A stretch of DNA of 64,000 nucleotides, from positions 62,001-126,000 of the forward strand of contig NZ_LOKW01000007.1 of assembly GCF_002211305.1 (NCBI RefSeq), written 5' to 3'. How positions within the stretch are numbered: position 1 is the first letter of the stretch; every line of letters starts with the position of its first letter. Below, piece after piece: positions 8,694 through 18,428 of the stretch. This DNA is from Rhizobium sp. R634 (GTDB lineage: Bacteria; Pseudomonadota; Alphaproteobacteria; Rhizobiales; Rhizobiaceae). A program made the position numbers and the translations under genes. The notes beneath the pieces are model-generated. The model had not been told where the DNA came from, ran no database searches, and was given only the letters and a program-made list of their open reading frames with translations.

Positions 8694-10976
8694 ATGCACA
8701 ACCTGGGACAGTTGCAGGAAAGATTGTCCGCCGCGTTCGGCGGAACCGCCGCCAAGCCGCATGAAACGCGGCTGGAGGGCTCTCCCTCACGGCCGGACGC
8801 ATCCGCATCCCAGCAAGCCGATGACGCCCGAAAGGGGCCTGCGGCCGCAAGGGTCCTGCTGTTCTATTGGCTGGGCGGGACCGGCCTTCTCACCGCGACG
8901 ATCCTGATGCTGCTTGCCCATGCCGGCGATCCGCTGGTCCTTTCGGGCGGCCTCGTCGTTCTCGGCCTTGCCGTCATCGCCAGCTATGCGGTCCTGATGG
9001 TCCGCCGGCGCCGGCCCCGGCAGCCCAAGATGAAACCTATGCCGGACTGGAACGACGGCGCGAAACTCTTTGCCGACGTGCACGACGTGCTCGGCGATAT
9101 CACGGTCAGCCGCACCATGGACCGGCGCATCATCGGCGCCAACGATACTTTTCGCCGCCTGACCGGGCGGCCGCGTCCGGAAGGGCGGACCTGCGAGGAG
9201 ATCGGAATCGCCTTTCGCCCCGGCCCGGTGCCGCACTGCTACGATGTCGAGATCTCGACGCCGGAGGGCCAGCGCATCTTTCTCTGGCGCGACGTCGTCA
9301 CCCGCGATCCGGCAAACGGCCGCCTGCTGTTGCAGAGCGTTGCCCGCGATGTGACCGAGGAACGCCTCATCGCCCAGGCGCGTGAAGAAGCCCGGCAGAA
9401 GGCCGAATATAATAGCGCCGCCAAATCCAGGCTGCTTGCCACCGTCAGCCACGAGGTCCGCACGCCGCTTTCGGGCATTCTCGGCATGACGCATCTGATC
9501 GCGGAAACGCGGCTGACGCAGGAACAGCAGGATTATCTCGCGAACATACGCCAATCCGGCCATGCGCTGGCGCAGCTCGTCGATGACCTGCTCGACTTCT
9601 CCACCATCGAGGTCGGCCGCTTCGAGCTGCATCCGCGCTCGGAATCGCTGCGCAAGCTCCTGGAAAGCGTCGTCGAAATGCTCGCCCACCGGGCGCATGA
9701 AAAAGGCATCGAGATCGGCGCGACGGTATCGTCCGACGTGCCGGAGAATATGAGCTTCGATCCGGCGCGGCTGCGCCAGGTGCTCTTCAACGTCATCGGT
9801 AACGCGGTGAAATTCACCCAGGCGGGCGGCGTCTTCATCCGCGTGTGGCTCGATGCCGGCAATCTGCTGATCACCGTGGCCGATACGGGCCCCGGCATGA
9901 CGGCGGAGGAGCAGGCGCGCGTCTTCGGCGAGTTCGAGCAGGGCGGCACCGTCGCGGAGAAGAGCAGCGGCACCGGGCTCGGCCTTGCCATCTCCGCCCG
10001 CATCATGCGCGAATTCGGCGGCGCGCTGACGGTTGCCAGCGAAAAAGGCAAAGGTAGCGAATTCTCCATCCGCTTTCCCGTCGACATCGGCAGCGAGCGG
10101 CCGGACCGGCGAAACACGTTGCTTGCCGGCAACAGCGTCGTGCTACTGGCGCCTGCCGGGGCTGCGCGCGCTGCGATTGCCGAAACGATCACCGCGCTCG
10201 GCGGCCTCTGCCATCTCGTCAGCGACGGCGAGACGGCGCGTGCGACGCTGCTCGGCATGGCCAATGGCAGCCGGCGGCCGACCGATATCATCGTCGACCA
10301 TCGCATGTCGGCAGAATTTTCCACCCATCTCGCCGACCGCGCCGAAATCGCCGCGCTCGGCCTGCGCAAGGTCCTGCTTGTCAATCCGGAGGAGCGCAGC
10401 GCCCATCCGCTCGATCTCTTCGACGCCTGGCTCATCCGGCCGCTGCGCGAACAATCGCTGATCGACGTGCTGCGCGGGCGCATGCGCGGCATGGAGAAAC
10501 GCGACGCGCTGAACGACAACCAGCCCGGCTTCGGCCTTTCGGTGGCGGAGACGCGGGTTGCGGCGAGCGGCCTCAGCATCCTGCTCGGCGAGGACGATCC
10601 GATCAATGCCATGCTGGTGCGTGTCATGCTCGAAAAGGGCGGGCATAAGGTGCGCCACGTCGAGGATTTCGAGACGCTGCTCGATTGCGCGCTCTACGAG
10701 GCAAGCGCCCGGCCCGACATCATCATCAGCGATCTCTCGATGCCGGGCGGCAACGGCATCGACATGCTGGGGCGTCTGCGCGGCCACGAACGGCGTCTCG
10801 ATCTTGCCCCGGTTCCGGTGATCGTGCTGACGGCCGACAAGAGCGACGAATCGCGCCGCCAGGTCTTGCTGAACGGCGCCAACCGCGTCATGGTAAAGCC
10901 GGTCGATCCGGTGCGGCTGCTGACGGAAGTTCAGGCTGTCGCCGCGCTTTCCGCCCGTCGCGCAGAGGCGCGGTAA
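8694..10976 (+). CDS. Hybrid sensor histidine kinase / response regulator
   Basis: A 760-residue membrane hybrid kinase. Two transmembrane helices (about residues 55-76 and 82-103) enclose only a few residues, so there is no real periplasmic sensor. A PAS-like region (about 125-235, DRRIIGANDTFRRLTGRPRP) precedes the HisKA helix with phospho-acceptor ATVSHEVRTPLSGILGM (His about 252). The ATPase domain shows NAVKFTQAGG, DTGPGMTAEEQ and GTGLGLAISARIM (about 365-460). Residues about 475-600 look like a receiver-type fold lacking the phospho-aspartate. A normal C-terminal receiver (about 625-750, LLGEDDPINAML, ISDLSMPGGNGIDML, VIVLTADKS) follows. No output domain is present, so it probably feeds a phosphorelay. 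Start ATG is 55 bases after lspA. Confidence 0.88.
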   Translation: MHNLGQLQERLSAAFGGTAAKPHETRLEGSPSRPDASASQQADDARKGPAAARVLLFYWLGGTGLLTATILMLLAHAGDPLVLSGGLVVLGLAVIASYAVLMVRRRRPRQPKMKPMPDWNDGAKLFADVHDVLGDITVSRTMDRRIIGANDTFRRLTGRPRPEGRTCEEIGIAFRPGPVPHCYDVEISTPEGQRIFLWRDVVTRDPANGRLLLQSVARDVTEERLIAQAREEARQKAEYNSAAKSRLLATVSHEVRTPLSGILGMTHLIAETRLTQEQQDYLANIRQSGHALAQLVDDLLDFSTIEVGRFELHPRSESLRKLLESVVEMLAHRAHEKGIEIGATVSSDVPENMSFDPARLRQVLFNVIGNAVKFTQAGGVFIRVWLDAGNLLITVADTGPGMTAEEQARVFGEFEQGGTVAEKSSGTGLGLAISARIMREFGGALTVASEKGKGSEFSIRFPVDIGSERPDRRNTLLAGNSVVLLAPAGAARAAIAETITALGGLCHLVSDGETARATLLGMANGSRRPTDIIVDHRMSAEFSTHLADRAEIAALGLRKVLLVNPEERSAHPLDLFDAWLIRPLREQSLIDVLRGRMRGMEKRDALNDNQPGFGLSVAETRVAASGLSILLGEDDPINAMLVRVMLEKGGHKVRHVEDFETLLDCALYEASARPDIIISDLSMPGGNGIDMLGRLRGHERRLDLAPVPVIVLTADKSDESRRQVLLNGANRVMVKPVDPVRLLTEVQAVAALSARRAEAR

Positions 10977-11020
10977 GGCGCTCGGGACCAGCCCAGGCTT
11001 CTTGCGCCGGGAAATGCAAT

Positions 11021-11038
11021 ATGTCACTTTCCTGTCGT
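11021..11038 (+). promoter_or_regulatory. PHO box (PhoB site) upstream of olsB
   Basis: Two direct 7-base repeats, ATGTCAC (11021-11027) and CTGTCGT (11032-11038), separated by TTTC. This matches the 7-4-7 PHO-box layout CTGTCAT-N4-CTGTCAT with two mismatches per repeat or fewer. It lies 47 bases upstream of the olsB start. Phosphate-controlled olsB expression is established in related rhizobia, so the site makes biological sense here. Confidence 0.75.
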
Positions 11039-11085
11039 ACAGAAGTGTTTTATGGCGTCGATAAGCCGGCAACGGGAGAATCGCC

Positions 11086-11964
11086 ATGTCCTCCATCGAC
11101 ATCCTGAATCGTGACACTGCTGCGGAGGCTGCCCGACCCTCGACGGCGGCCGTGCAAAAGGACGGCGATATCCTCGGCCGCATCGGCAACCTGGAGACCC
11201 GCCTTGCCCGCACGGCACGCGAGATCGATGCCGCCCAGGCCGTCCGTTATCGCGTTTTCGTCAATGAAATGAAGGCGCAACTGCCGCCGGAAGCGATGCG
11301 CCGCGAACGCGATTTCGATGCCTATGACGCTTTCTGCGACCATCTTCTCGTTCTCGACCGCTCGCTCGAGGGCGATCCGGAAGACCAGATCGTCGGTACC
11401 TACCGGCTGTTGCGCCAGGACGTCGCGCTTGCCAATGGCGGTTTTTACTCGGCTTCCGAATTCGAAATCGAGAGCCTGCTGGCCAAGCATCCGGACAAGC
11501 GTTTCATGGAACTCGGCCGGTCCTGCGTGCTGCCGGAATACCGGACCAAGCGCACCGTCGAGCTTCTGTGGCAGGGCAACTGGGCCTATGCGCTGAAGCA
11601 CGGCATGAGCGCCATGTTCGGCTGCGCTTCCTTCCCTGGCGTCTATCTGGAAAGCCACGCGCTGGCGCTGTCCTTCCTCTATCACACTGTGTTGGCGAAG
11701 GACGAATGGGCGGTCGGCGCCCTGCCGCATCTCGCCCGCAACATGGACCTGATGCCGGTCGAGGCCGTCAATCCCAAGCGGGCGCTGATGGCTTTGCCGC
11801 CGCTCATCAAGGGTTATCTGCGCCTCGGCGCGATGGTCGGCTCCAACGCAGTTATCGACCACGCCTTCAACACGACAGACGTGCTGATCGTGCTGCCGAT
11901 CTCCAGCATTTCGGACCGTTACCTGAACTATTACGGCGCCGACGCCGGCCGCTTCTCGAGCTGA
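11086..11964 (+). CDS. olsB: Ornithine lipid synthesis N-acyltransferase OlsB
   Basis: OlsB transfers a 3-hydroxyacyl chain from acyl-ACP to the alpha-amino group of ornithine, giving lyso-ornithine lipid, the first step toward these phosphorus-free membrane lipids. The 292-residue protein is a GNAT-fold enzyme with the hemolysin-like/OlsB features AAQAVRYRVFVNEMKA (about 47-62), DHLLVLDRS, IVGTYRLLR (about 104-112) and MELGRSCVLPEYRTK (about 142-156). Length matches the roughly 296-residue Sinorhizobium protein. Its neighbours tme and mutS are those of S. meliloti olsB. A PHO box lies just upstream. The O-acyltransferase partner OlsA appears at 28702-29499. Confidence 0.9.
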   Translation: MSSIDILNRDTAAEAARPSTAAVQKDGDILGRIGNLETRLARTAREIDAAQAVRYRVFVNEMKAQLPPEAMRRERDFDAYDAFCDHLLVLDRSLEGDPEDQIVGTYRLLRQDVALANGGFYSASEFEIESLLAKHPDKRFMELGRSCVLPEYRTKRTVELLWQGNWAYALKHGMSAMFGCASFPGVYLESHALALSFLYHTVLAKDEWAVGALPHLARNMDLMPVEAVNPKRALMALPPLIKGYLRLGAMVGSNAVIDHAFNTTDVLIVLPISSISDRYLNYYGADAGRFSS

Positions 11965-12068
11965 AGCGTGTCGCGCAAAAGTGCGCGCGGTTTTGCGATA
12001 ACGACACGTGTAAAAACAAAGATCTAAAGCACGGGAAGCGAATCTGAAAGATCGCGACGTGCTTTAGA
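11964..12068 (+). repeat. Rhizobial intergenic mosaic repeat, copy 2
   Basis: Related to the block at 3916-4016 and beginning directly at the olsB stop codon. Two hairpins are visible: GTGTCG with CGACAC, and AAAGCACG with CGTGCTTT. In copy 1 the corresponding arms are GCATGTC/GACATGC and AAAGCG/CGCTTT, so several substitutions are compensated on the opposite arm. It separates the convergent olsB and AraC-type genes and could act as a transcript end, though neither strand carries a convincing T-tract. Confidence 0.82.
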
Positions 12069-12133
12069 GTTTTCCTGGTCTGATCGAAGCATTCAGTCCT
12101 GGCGGAAACCCGCCAGGCCTTTCGATCGGCGCC

Positions 12134-13123
12134 TTATATATCGGATCGCCTTCTCGTGTCCGACGGGTTCTCTCCATAGGCCGCCCGATAGATCGCCGCG
12201 AAACGGCCAAAGTGGAAAAATCCCCACTTCAAACAGATATCCCGCAACGGCTGCCGGTTTGAAGGATCGCGCAGATCCTCCCGGACCGCTTGCAGGCGGA
12301 TCGTCCTGAGGTAAGCGGAGGGTGTGGTTCCCTTGAAGGCGCGAAAACCGACTTCAAGCGCGCGAATGGAAATGCCTGTCGCCTCCGCGACACTATGCAT
12401 TGTCAACGGCTGTGCGATGTTCGCTTGCATAAATTCAATTGCACGACGGACGTGGCGAGGCGCGATCAGGTGGATTTTCTTGTCGAGAAGATGCGAGAGC
12501 CGATGAGGAACCAACCGCACCACCAGATCGGCAAACGCCTGGATCAGGTTCAACATGGCAATTGGCGAGTGAAGCAGCGGGCCGCTGTTGCGCATGCCGA
12601 TGATCATCGTGTGCGCGAGATTGCCGATCATCTGTCCCGCTGCCGTGGACCGATCAACGACCGGCGCCAAGTCCATTGACCCGATCAGCGGGGTCTCCAA
12701 TACGGCGGCGACGGTCTGAGCCAAGATCGTCCAACTCAGACTGAGTGTGTCCGACCGGTGAGGCGCCGCCCTCACGGAAACCCGTTCCGGCTCGAGATTG
12801 TTCGTCAACAATAGCCGCCCGGGCGTAGCTTCGACCACAGTCCGGCCAAACGATACGTCGAGAGCCCCCGTGCGCGGGACGATGATTGTCAGCGTTTGCG
12901 GCGTTCCATGTGCCGTTCTTGCACCCCAGCCGCCGGAATCCTGATTGCTGACCAGCGACAACCTCTCATCGCCCCAAAACCCGACCTTCCAGTCCAGCGG
13001 TTTGTCTCGACCATTTCGCCATGCGTCGAAAGAACCGAACCCCTTGGTCAGAGCCTCGACCATATCGTCGAAGGTTGTGCCCTGAAATCGGGCGGTGAAA
13101 TTCGGGGATGCATTTTCCGGCAT
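12134..13123 (-). CDS. AraC-family transcriptional regulator
   Basis: A 329-residue regulator. The N-terminal 210 or so residues form an AraC_binding-like ligand domain (TFDDMVEALTKGFGSFDAW). The C-terminus has the two helix-turn-helix motifs of the AraC/XylS type: IAQPLTMHSVAEATGISIRA (about residues 230-250) and RDICLKWGFFHFGRFAAIYR followed by AAYGENPSD. Effector and targets are unknown. The long frame begins at a TTG (13177), but ATG 13123 (MPENASPNFTARFQG) is a more credible start. It is convergent with olsB and reads the same way as tme, which ends 173 bases upstream of this start with a strong terminator between them, so it is a separate transcription unit. Confidence 0.85.
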   Translation of the reverse strand: MPENASPNFTARFQGTTFDDMVEALTKGFGSFDAWRNGRDKPLDWKVGFWGDERLSLVSNQDSGGWGARTAHGTPQTLTIIVPRTGALDVSFGRTVVEATPGRLLLTNNLEPERVSVRAAPHRSDTLSLSWTILAQTVAAVLETPLIGSMDLAPVVDRSTAAGQMIGNLAHTMIIGMRNSGPLLHSPIAMLNLIQAFADLVVRLVPHRLSHLLDKKIHLIAPRHVRRAIEFMQANIAQPLTMHSVAEATGISIRALEVGFRAFKGTTPSAYLRTIRLQAVREDLRDPSNRQPLRDICLKWGFFHFGRFAAIYRAAYGENPSDTRRRSDI

Positions 13124-13231
13124 GGGAATCCAAAAGGCTGATGAAATATCAAATTTATGCCGCGCGCACTGTATCAAAAGTATGACTTATCGGATGGACG
13201 CTTTCAACCATATCCTCGGCGAGTAAGCCAC

Positions 13232-13269
13232 AAAAAGGCGCGCCCGGCCGACGTGCTGTCGGCCGGGCG
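13232..13269 (-). terminator. Rho-independent terminator of tme
   Basis: A perfect 12-bp stem, CGCCCGGCCGAC (13241-13252) with GTCGGCCGGGCG (13258-13269) around a 5-base loop, followed on the minus strand by CGCC and five T residues (13236-13232). It lies 26 bases after the tme stop. Confidence 0.85.
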
Positions 13270-13295
13270 CTAAATCCGAATCGGCAGAGGCGAGT

Positions 13296-15581
13296 TTACG
13301 AACCTGCCCCATAGGCAGCGATCGCCGCCATGTTGACGATGTCGCTGTCCTTGGCACCCATCGAGGTGATCTGCACCGCCTTGTCGAGGCCGACGAGGAT
13401 CGGGCCGATCACCGTCGAGCCGCCGAGTTCCTGCAGCATCTTGGTCGAGATCGAGGCCGAGTGGAAGGCCGGCATGACGAGCACGTTGGCGGGGCCGGAA
13501 AGGCGGCAGAAGGGATATTGTTCCATCACCTTGCGGTTCAGCGCGACGTCGGCCGCCATCTCGCCGTCATATTCGAAATCGACGCGGCGCTTGTCGAGGA
13601 TCTTCACCGCCTCGCGCACCCGCTCGGAGCGTTCGCCCGAGGGATGACCGAAGGTGGAATAGGCGAGCATCGCGACACGCGGCTGATAGCCCATGCGGCG
13701 GGCGAGACCGGCGGCCTCCTCGGCGATATCGGCAAGCTGCTCGGCCGTCGGCATGTCATGCACCGCCGTATCGGCAACGAAGACCGTGCGGCCGCGGCAA
13801 AGCGCCAGCGACACGCCGATGACGCGGTGGCCCGGCTTCTCGTCGATGCAGCGGCGCACATCCTCGAGGGCGGTCGAATAGTTGCGGGTGATGCCCGTGA
13901 CCATGCCGTCGGCGTCGCCCAACGCCACCATGGTGGCGGCAAAGTGGTTGCGGTCGTTGTGGATCAGGCGCTGGGCATCGCGATGGAGATAGCCGTGCCG
14001 CTGAAGCCTGGCGTAGAGATAATCGATATAGGCCTCGACGCGGGTCGAGATGCGGGCATTGACGATCTCCAGGCCCGGCCGGTTAAGATCGATGCCGGCG
14101 CGTTCGGCCGTCGCACGGATCAGGTCTTCGCGGCCGAGCAGGATGGCGGTGCCGAGCTGCTGATTGGCGTAGGAGAGCGCGGCCCGCAGGACCTGCTCCT
14201 CCTCGGCTTCGGCAAAGACGATCCGCTTCGGGCGGCGGCGCACGCGCTCATAGAGGCTCGCGAGCGTCGAGGCGATCGGATCGCGGCGCGCCGAGAGCTC
14301 GCGGGCGTAACCCGCCATGTCGGTGATGACCTTGCGGGCGACGCCGGTTTCGATCGCGGCTTCCGCGACCGCGACCGGGATCGCCGAGATCAGTCGCGGG
14401 TCGAAGGGAACGGGGATGATGTATTGCGCCCCGAAACGTGGCCGGTTCCCCTGATAGGCGGCGACCACATCATCGGGCACGTCCTCGCGGGCAAGATTTG
14501 CCAAGGCCTTGACAGCTGCGATCTTCATTTCGTCGTTGATGGTCGAAGCGCGGACATCCAGCGCCCCGCGGAAAATATAGGGGAAGCCGAGAACGTTGTT
14601 GACCTGGTTCGGATAATCCGAACGGCCCGTCGCCATGATGGCGTCGTCGCGGATGCGGGCCACCTCTTCCGGGGTGATTTCGGGATCGGGATTGGCCATG
14701 GCGAAGATGATCGGCCGATCGGCCATCGAGCGGATCATATCGGCCGAGAACGCGCCCTTCTGAGACAGGCCGAAAATGACGTCCGCACCCTTCATCGCCT
14801 CTTCCAGCGTGCGCGCATCGGTCTTTGCCGCATGCGCCGACTTCCACTGGTTCATGCCCTCGGTGCGGCCCTGGTAGATGACGCCCTTGGTATCGCAGAG
14901 GATGATATTGTCAGGCGCAAAACCCATCGCCTTGATGAGCTCGACGCAGGCAATCGCCGCCGCTCCCGCCCCGTTGCAGACGAGCTTCGTCGTCTTCAGG
15001 TCGCGGCCGGTCAGCTCCAGCGCGTTGATCAAGCCGGCGGCGGCGATGATTGCCGTTCCGTGCTGGTCGTCATGGAAGACGGGAATGTCCATCAGCTCGC
15101 GCAGGCGGCTTTCGATGACGAAGCAATCCGGCGCCTTGATGTCTTCCAGATTGATGCCGCCGAAGGACGGGCCGAGGAAGCGCACGCAGTTGATGAACTC
15201 GTCGACGTTTTCGGTATCGATCTCGAGGTCGATGGAATCGACGTCGGCAAAGCGCTTGAAGAGCACCGACTTGCCTTCCATGACCGGCTTGGAGGCGAGA
15301 GCACCCAGATTGCCGAGGCCGAGAATGGCAGTGCCGTTGGAAATGACCGCGACCATATTGCCGCGCGCCGTATAGTCGTAGGCCGTCTGCGGATCGGCGG
15401 CAATCGCCTTGACGGGGACGGCGACACCGGGGGAATAGGCGAGCGAGAGATCGCGCTGCGTCGCCATCGGCTTGGTCGGATTGATCTCCAGCTTGCCGGG
15501 GCGGCCCATGGCGTGAAAATCGAGCGCCTCCTGGTCGGTCACCGAGGTCACCGGACGATCCTTCTTATCGATATCGGGCAT
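13296..15581 (-). CDS. tme: NADP-dependent malic enzyme with phosphotransacetylase-like C-terminus
   Basis: It decarboxylates malate to pyruvate with reduction of NADP+, supplying pyruvate and NADPH during growth on dicarboxylates. The 761-residue protein is a two-part fusion: malic enzyme domains (about 1-430; SPGVAVPVKAIAADP, NGTAILGLGNLGALASKPVM, FHDDQHGTAIIAAAG, VCNGAGAAAIACVELIKAMG) and a C-terminal PTA_PTB region (about 440-755; RIVFAEAEEEQVLRAAL, VMPAFHSASISTKMLQELGG). The PTA-like half is regulatory in characterised relatives and not an active transacetylase. Rhizobia carry two such enzymes, NAD-linked dme and NADP-linked tme. I choose tme because S. meliloti tme sits between mutS and olsB as here. 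The terminator follows at 13232-13269. It is divergent from mutS. Confidence 0.88.
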   Translation of the reverse strand: MPDIDKKDRPVTSVTDQEALDFHAMGRPGKLEINPTKPMATQRDLSLAYSPGVAVPVKAIAADPQTAYDYTARGNMVAVISNGTAILGLGNLGALASKPVMEGKSVLFKRFADVDSIDLEIDTENVDEFINCVRFLGPSFGGINLEDIKAPDCFVIESRLRELMDIPVFHDDQHGTAIIAAAGLINALELTGRDLKTTKLVCNGAGAAAIACVELIKAMGFAPDNIILCDTKGVIYQGRTEGMNQWKSAHAAKTDARTLEEAMKGADVIFGLSQKGAFSADMIRSMADRPIIFAMANPDPEITPEEVARIRDDAIMATGRSDYPNQVNNVLGFPYIFRGALDVRASTINDEMKIAAVKALANLAREDVPDDVVAAYQGNRPRFGAQYIIPVPFDPRLISAIPVAVAEAAIETGVARKVITDMAGYARELSARRDPIASTLASLYERVRRRPKRIVFAEAEEEQVLRAALSYANQQLGTAILLGREDLIRATAERAGIDLNRPGLEIVNARISTRVEAYIDYLYARLQRHGYLHRDAQRLIHNDRNHFAATMVALGDADGMVTGITRNYSTALEDVRRCIDEKPGHRVIGVSLALCRGRTVFVADTAVHDMPTAEQLADIAEEAAGLARRMGYQPRVAMLAYSTFGHPSGERSERVREAVKILDKRRVDFEYDGEMAADVALNRKVMEQYPFCRLSGPANVLVMPAFHSASISTKMLQELGGSTVIGPILVGLDKAVQITSMGAKDSDIVNMAAIAAYGAGS

Positions 15582-15694
15582 ATATCCTCCAACGTCCTGT
15601 GGGCGACGCTTTGCTCTTCCTCAAATGCTGTTGTCATCTATAGCGGCGGGCGGATAGGGTTGGCACCTGTTTTTTTGGGAAAAACTGCACCTCC

Positions 15695-18418
15695 GTGAAC
15701 GCACGAATAGATACCGGGAACGAAGCCTTTTCGGCTGCCGAGCTTGCTACGGCGGAAAGCCGCGCCTCGGCCACGCCGATGATGGAGCAATATATAGAGA
15801 TCAAGGCGAACAATCCGGATTCGCTTCTCTTCTATCGCATGGGCGACTTTTACGAGCTGTTCTTCGAGGATGCGCTGGAAGCCGCCCGCGCGCTCGGCAT
15901 CACGCTGACGAAGCGCGGCCAGCACATGGGCCAGGACATTCCGATGTGCGGCGTTCCGGTGCATGCGGCCGACGATTATCTGCAGAAGCTGATTTCCCTC
16001 GGTTTCCGCGTCGCCGTCTGCGAGCAGATCGAGGATCCGGCCGAAGCCAAAAAACGCGGCGGCAAATCTGTCGTCAAGCGCGACGTCGTCCGCCTGGTCA
16101 CGCCGGGCACGATCACCGAGGAAAAGCTGCTTTCGCCCTCGGAATCCAATTATCTGATGGCGCTGACCCGTATTCGCGGCGGGGCCGAACCGACGCTGGC
16201 GCTCGCCTGGATCGATATTTCGACCGGCGTCTTCCGGCTTGCCGAAACCGAAGCATCGCGGCTGCTCGCCGATATTCTGCGTATCGATCCACGCGAACTG
16301 ATCCTGCCCGACACGATCTTCCACGATCCGGAACTGAAGGCGGTCTTCGACGTGCTCGGCCGCACTGCCGTGCCGCAGCCGGCTGTGCTCTTCGACAGCG
16401 CCAGCGCCGAAGGCCGGATCGCGCGTTACTTCGGCGTCGCCACGCTCGACGGCTTCGGCACCTTCTCGCGCGCCGAGCTTGCGGCGGCGGCCGCAGCCGT
16501 CGCCTATGTCGAGAAGACGCAGATCGCCGAGCGGCCGCCACTCGGCAAGCCGGAGCGGGAAAGTGCGGCCTCGACGCTCTTCATCGACCCCGCCACCCGC
16601 GCCAATCTGGAACTGGGCCGCACGCTTTCGGGTGATCGCAACGGCTCGCTGCTGAAGGCGATCGACAGGACCGTCACCGGCGGTGGCGCACGGCTTCTCG
16701 CCGAGCGGCTGATGTCGCCGCTCACCGATCCCGGCCGCATCAATGCCCGGCTCGATTCGATCGGCTTTCTGATCGACGAACCCACGCTCTGCGGCAATCT
16801 GCGCGACACGCTGAAACATGTGCCTGATATGCCGCGGGCGCTCTCCCGCCTGGCGCTCGACCGCGGCGGCCCGCGCGATCTCTCGGCGATCCGCCAGGGC
16901 CTCGGAGCGGCGGCCGGAATTGTAGAGATGCTCGGTAAGGCGATGCTGCCCGAAGAACTCGGCGAGGCGCTCGCCGGGCTGCAAGCTCTTCCGGCGGCGC
17001 TGGAAAAGCTGCTCACCGTGACGCTCGCCGACGAATTACCGTTGCTGAAGCGCGACGGCTTCCTGCGCGACGGCGCCAATGCCGAACTCGACGAGGTCCG
17101 GGCGCTGCGCGACCAGTCGCGCCGCGTCATCGCCGGCCTGCAGCTGCAATATGCCGAGGAAACCGGCATCAGGTCGCTGAAGATCAAGCATAACAACGTC
17201 CTCGGCTATTTCATCGAGGTGACCGCCGGCAATGCAGGGCCGATGACGGATACGGCGGAGGCGAAAGCCCGCTTCATCCACCGCCAGACGATGGCGAGCG
17301 CCATGCGCTTCACCACCACCGAGCTTGCCGATCTCGAAAGCCGCATCGCCAATGCCGCCGACCGGGCGCTCGCAATCGAACTCGAAGCCTTCGACAGGAT
17401 GACGGCGGCCGTCGTTGAGGAAGCCGAGGCGATCAAATCGGGCGCGCGGGCGCTCGCCGTCATCGATGTCGCAGCGGGCCTTGCGCTTCTTGCCGAAGAG
17501 CAGGCCTATTGCCGGCCGCAGGTCGACGGCTCCAAGATGTTTGCGATCGAGGGCGGCCGCCATCCCGTGGTCGAGCAGGCGCTGCGGCGGCAGGCGAGCG
17601 GCCCCTTCGTCGCCAATCATTGCGATCTCTCGCCGAAGGACGGCGACAAGGACGGCGCCATCTGGCTGCTGACCGGTCCGAACATGGGCGGCAAATCGAC
17701 CTTCCTGCGCCAGAATGCGCTGATCGCGATCCTGGCGCAGATGGGCTCCTTCGTGCCGGCGACATCAGCCCATATCGGTGTCGTCGACCGGCTTTTTTCG
17801 CGCGTCGGCGCCTCCGACGACCTGGCGCGCGGGCGCTCTACCTTCATGGTCGAGATGGTGGAAACGGCTGCGATCCTCAACCAGGCAAGCGACCGCTCCC
17901 TCGTCATCCTCGACGAAATCGGCCGCGGCACCGCCACCTTCGACGGCCTGTCGATCGCCTGGGCGGCCGTCGAGCATTTGCACGAGGCCAACCGCTGCCG
18001 CGGCCTCTTCGCCACGCATTTCCACGAACTGACGGTGCTTTCCGAAAAGCTTGGCCGGCTATCGAACGCCACGATGCGCGTCAAGGAATGGGACGGCGAC
18101 GTCATCTTCCTGCACGAGGTCGGGCCGGGTGCGGCCGACCGCTCCTACGGCATTCAGGTCGCCCGGCTTGCCGGGCTTCCGGCCTCGGTGGTGGCGCGCG
18201 CCCGCGACGTGCTGACCCGTCTCGAGGACGCCGACCGCAAGAACCCGGCGAGCCAGCTGATCGACGACCTGCCGCTCTTCCAGGTGGCAGTGCGCCGCGA
18301 GGAGACGGCGCGCGGCCCGTCCAAGGTCGAGGAGACGCTGAAGGCGATGAGCCTTGACGACATGACGCCGCGCGAGGCGCTGGATGCGCTTTACGATCTC
18401 AAGAAGAAGCTGAAATAG
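15695..18418 (+). CDS. mutS: DNA mismatch repair protein MutS
   Basis: The mismatch-recognition ATPase of postreplicative repair. The 907-residue protein has the mismatch-binding domain with the phenylalanine-containing motif [13 protein letters not shown] (about residues 49-61), the connector, the clamp and lever, and the C-terminal ABC-type ATPase: Walker [16 protein letters not shown] (about 657-671), [27 protein letters not shown] and LFATHFHEL. The start is GTG 15695, as the family N-terminus needs the roughly 28 residues ahead of [11 protein letters not shown]. It is divergent from tme over 113 bases and is followed by a 91-residue gene after 10 bases. Confidence 0.96.
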   Translation: MNARIDTGNEAFSAAELATAESRASATPMMEQYIEIKANNPDSLLFYRMGDFYELFFEDALEAARALGITLTKRGQHMGQDIPMCGVPVHAADDYLQKLISLGFRVAVCEQIEDPAEAKKRGGKSVVKRDVVRLVTPGTITEEKLLSPSESNYLMALTRIRGGAEPTLALAWIDISTGVFRLAETEASRLLADILRIDPRELILPDTIFHDPELKAVFDVLGRTAVPQPAVLFDSASAEGRIARYFGVATLDGFGTFSRAELAAAAAAVAYVEKTQIAERPPLGKPERESAASTLFIDPATRANLELGRTLSGDRNGSLLKAIDRTVTGGGARLLAERLMSPLTDPGRINARLDSIGFLIDEPTLCGNLRDTLKHVPDMPRALSRLALDRGGPRDLSAIRQGLGAAAGIVEMLGKAMLPEELGEALAGLQALPAALEKLLTVTLADELPLLKRDGFLRDGANAELDEVRALRDQSRRVIAGLQLQYAEETGIRSLKIKHNNVLGYFIEVTAGNAGPMTDTAEAKARFIHRQTMASAMRFTTTELADLESRIANAADRALAIELEAFDRMTAAVVEEAEAIKSGARALAVIDVAAGLALLAEEQAYCRPQVDGSKMFAIEGGRHPVVEQALRRQASGPFVANHCDLSPKDGDKDGAIWLLTGPNMGGKSTFLRQNALIAILAQMGSFVPATSAHIGVVDRLFSRVGASDDLARGRSTFMVEMVETAAILNQASDRSLVILDEIGRGTATFDGLSIAWAAVEHLHEANRCRGLFATHFHELTVLSEKLGRLSNATMRVKEWDGDVIFLHEVGPGAADRSYGIQVARLAGLPASVVARARDVLTRLEDADRKNPASQLIDDLPLFQVAVRREETARGPSKVEETLKAMSLDDMTPREALDALYDLKKKLK

Positions 18419-18428
18419 GAGCGCGCCC

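Noticed and set aside
13461..15698. Very long plus-strand frame (745 codons) opposite tme
   Set aside because: It is antisense to a clearly conserved malic enzyme; the translation is rich in Arg/Asp/His repeats typical of a GC-rich reverse frame and has no domain.
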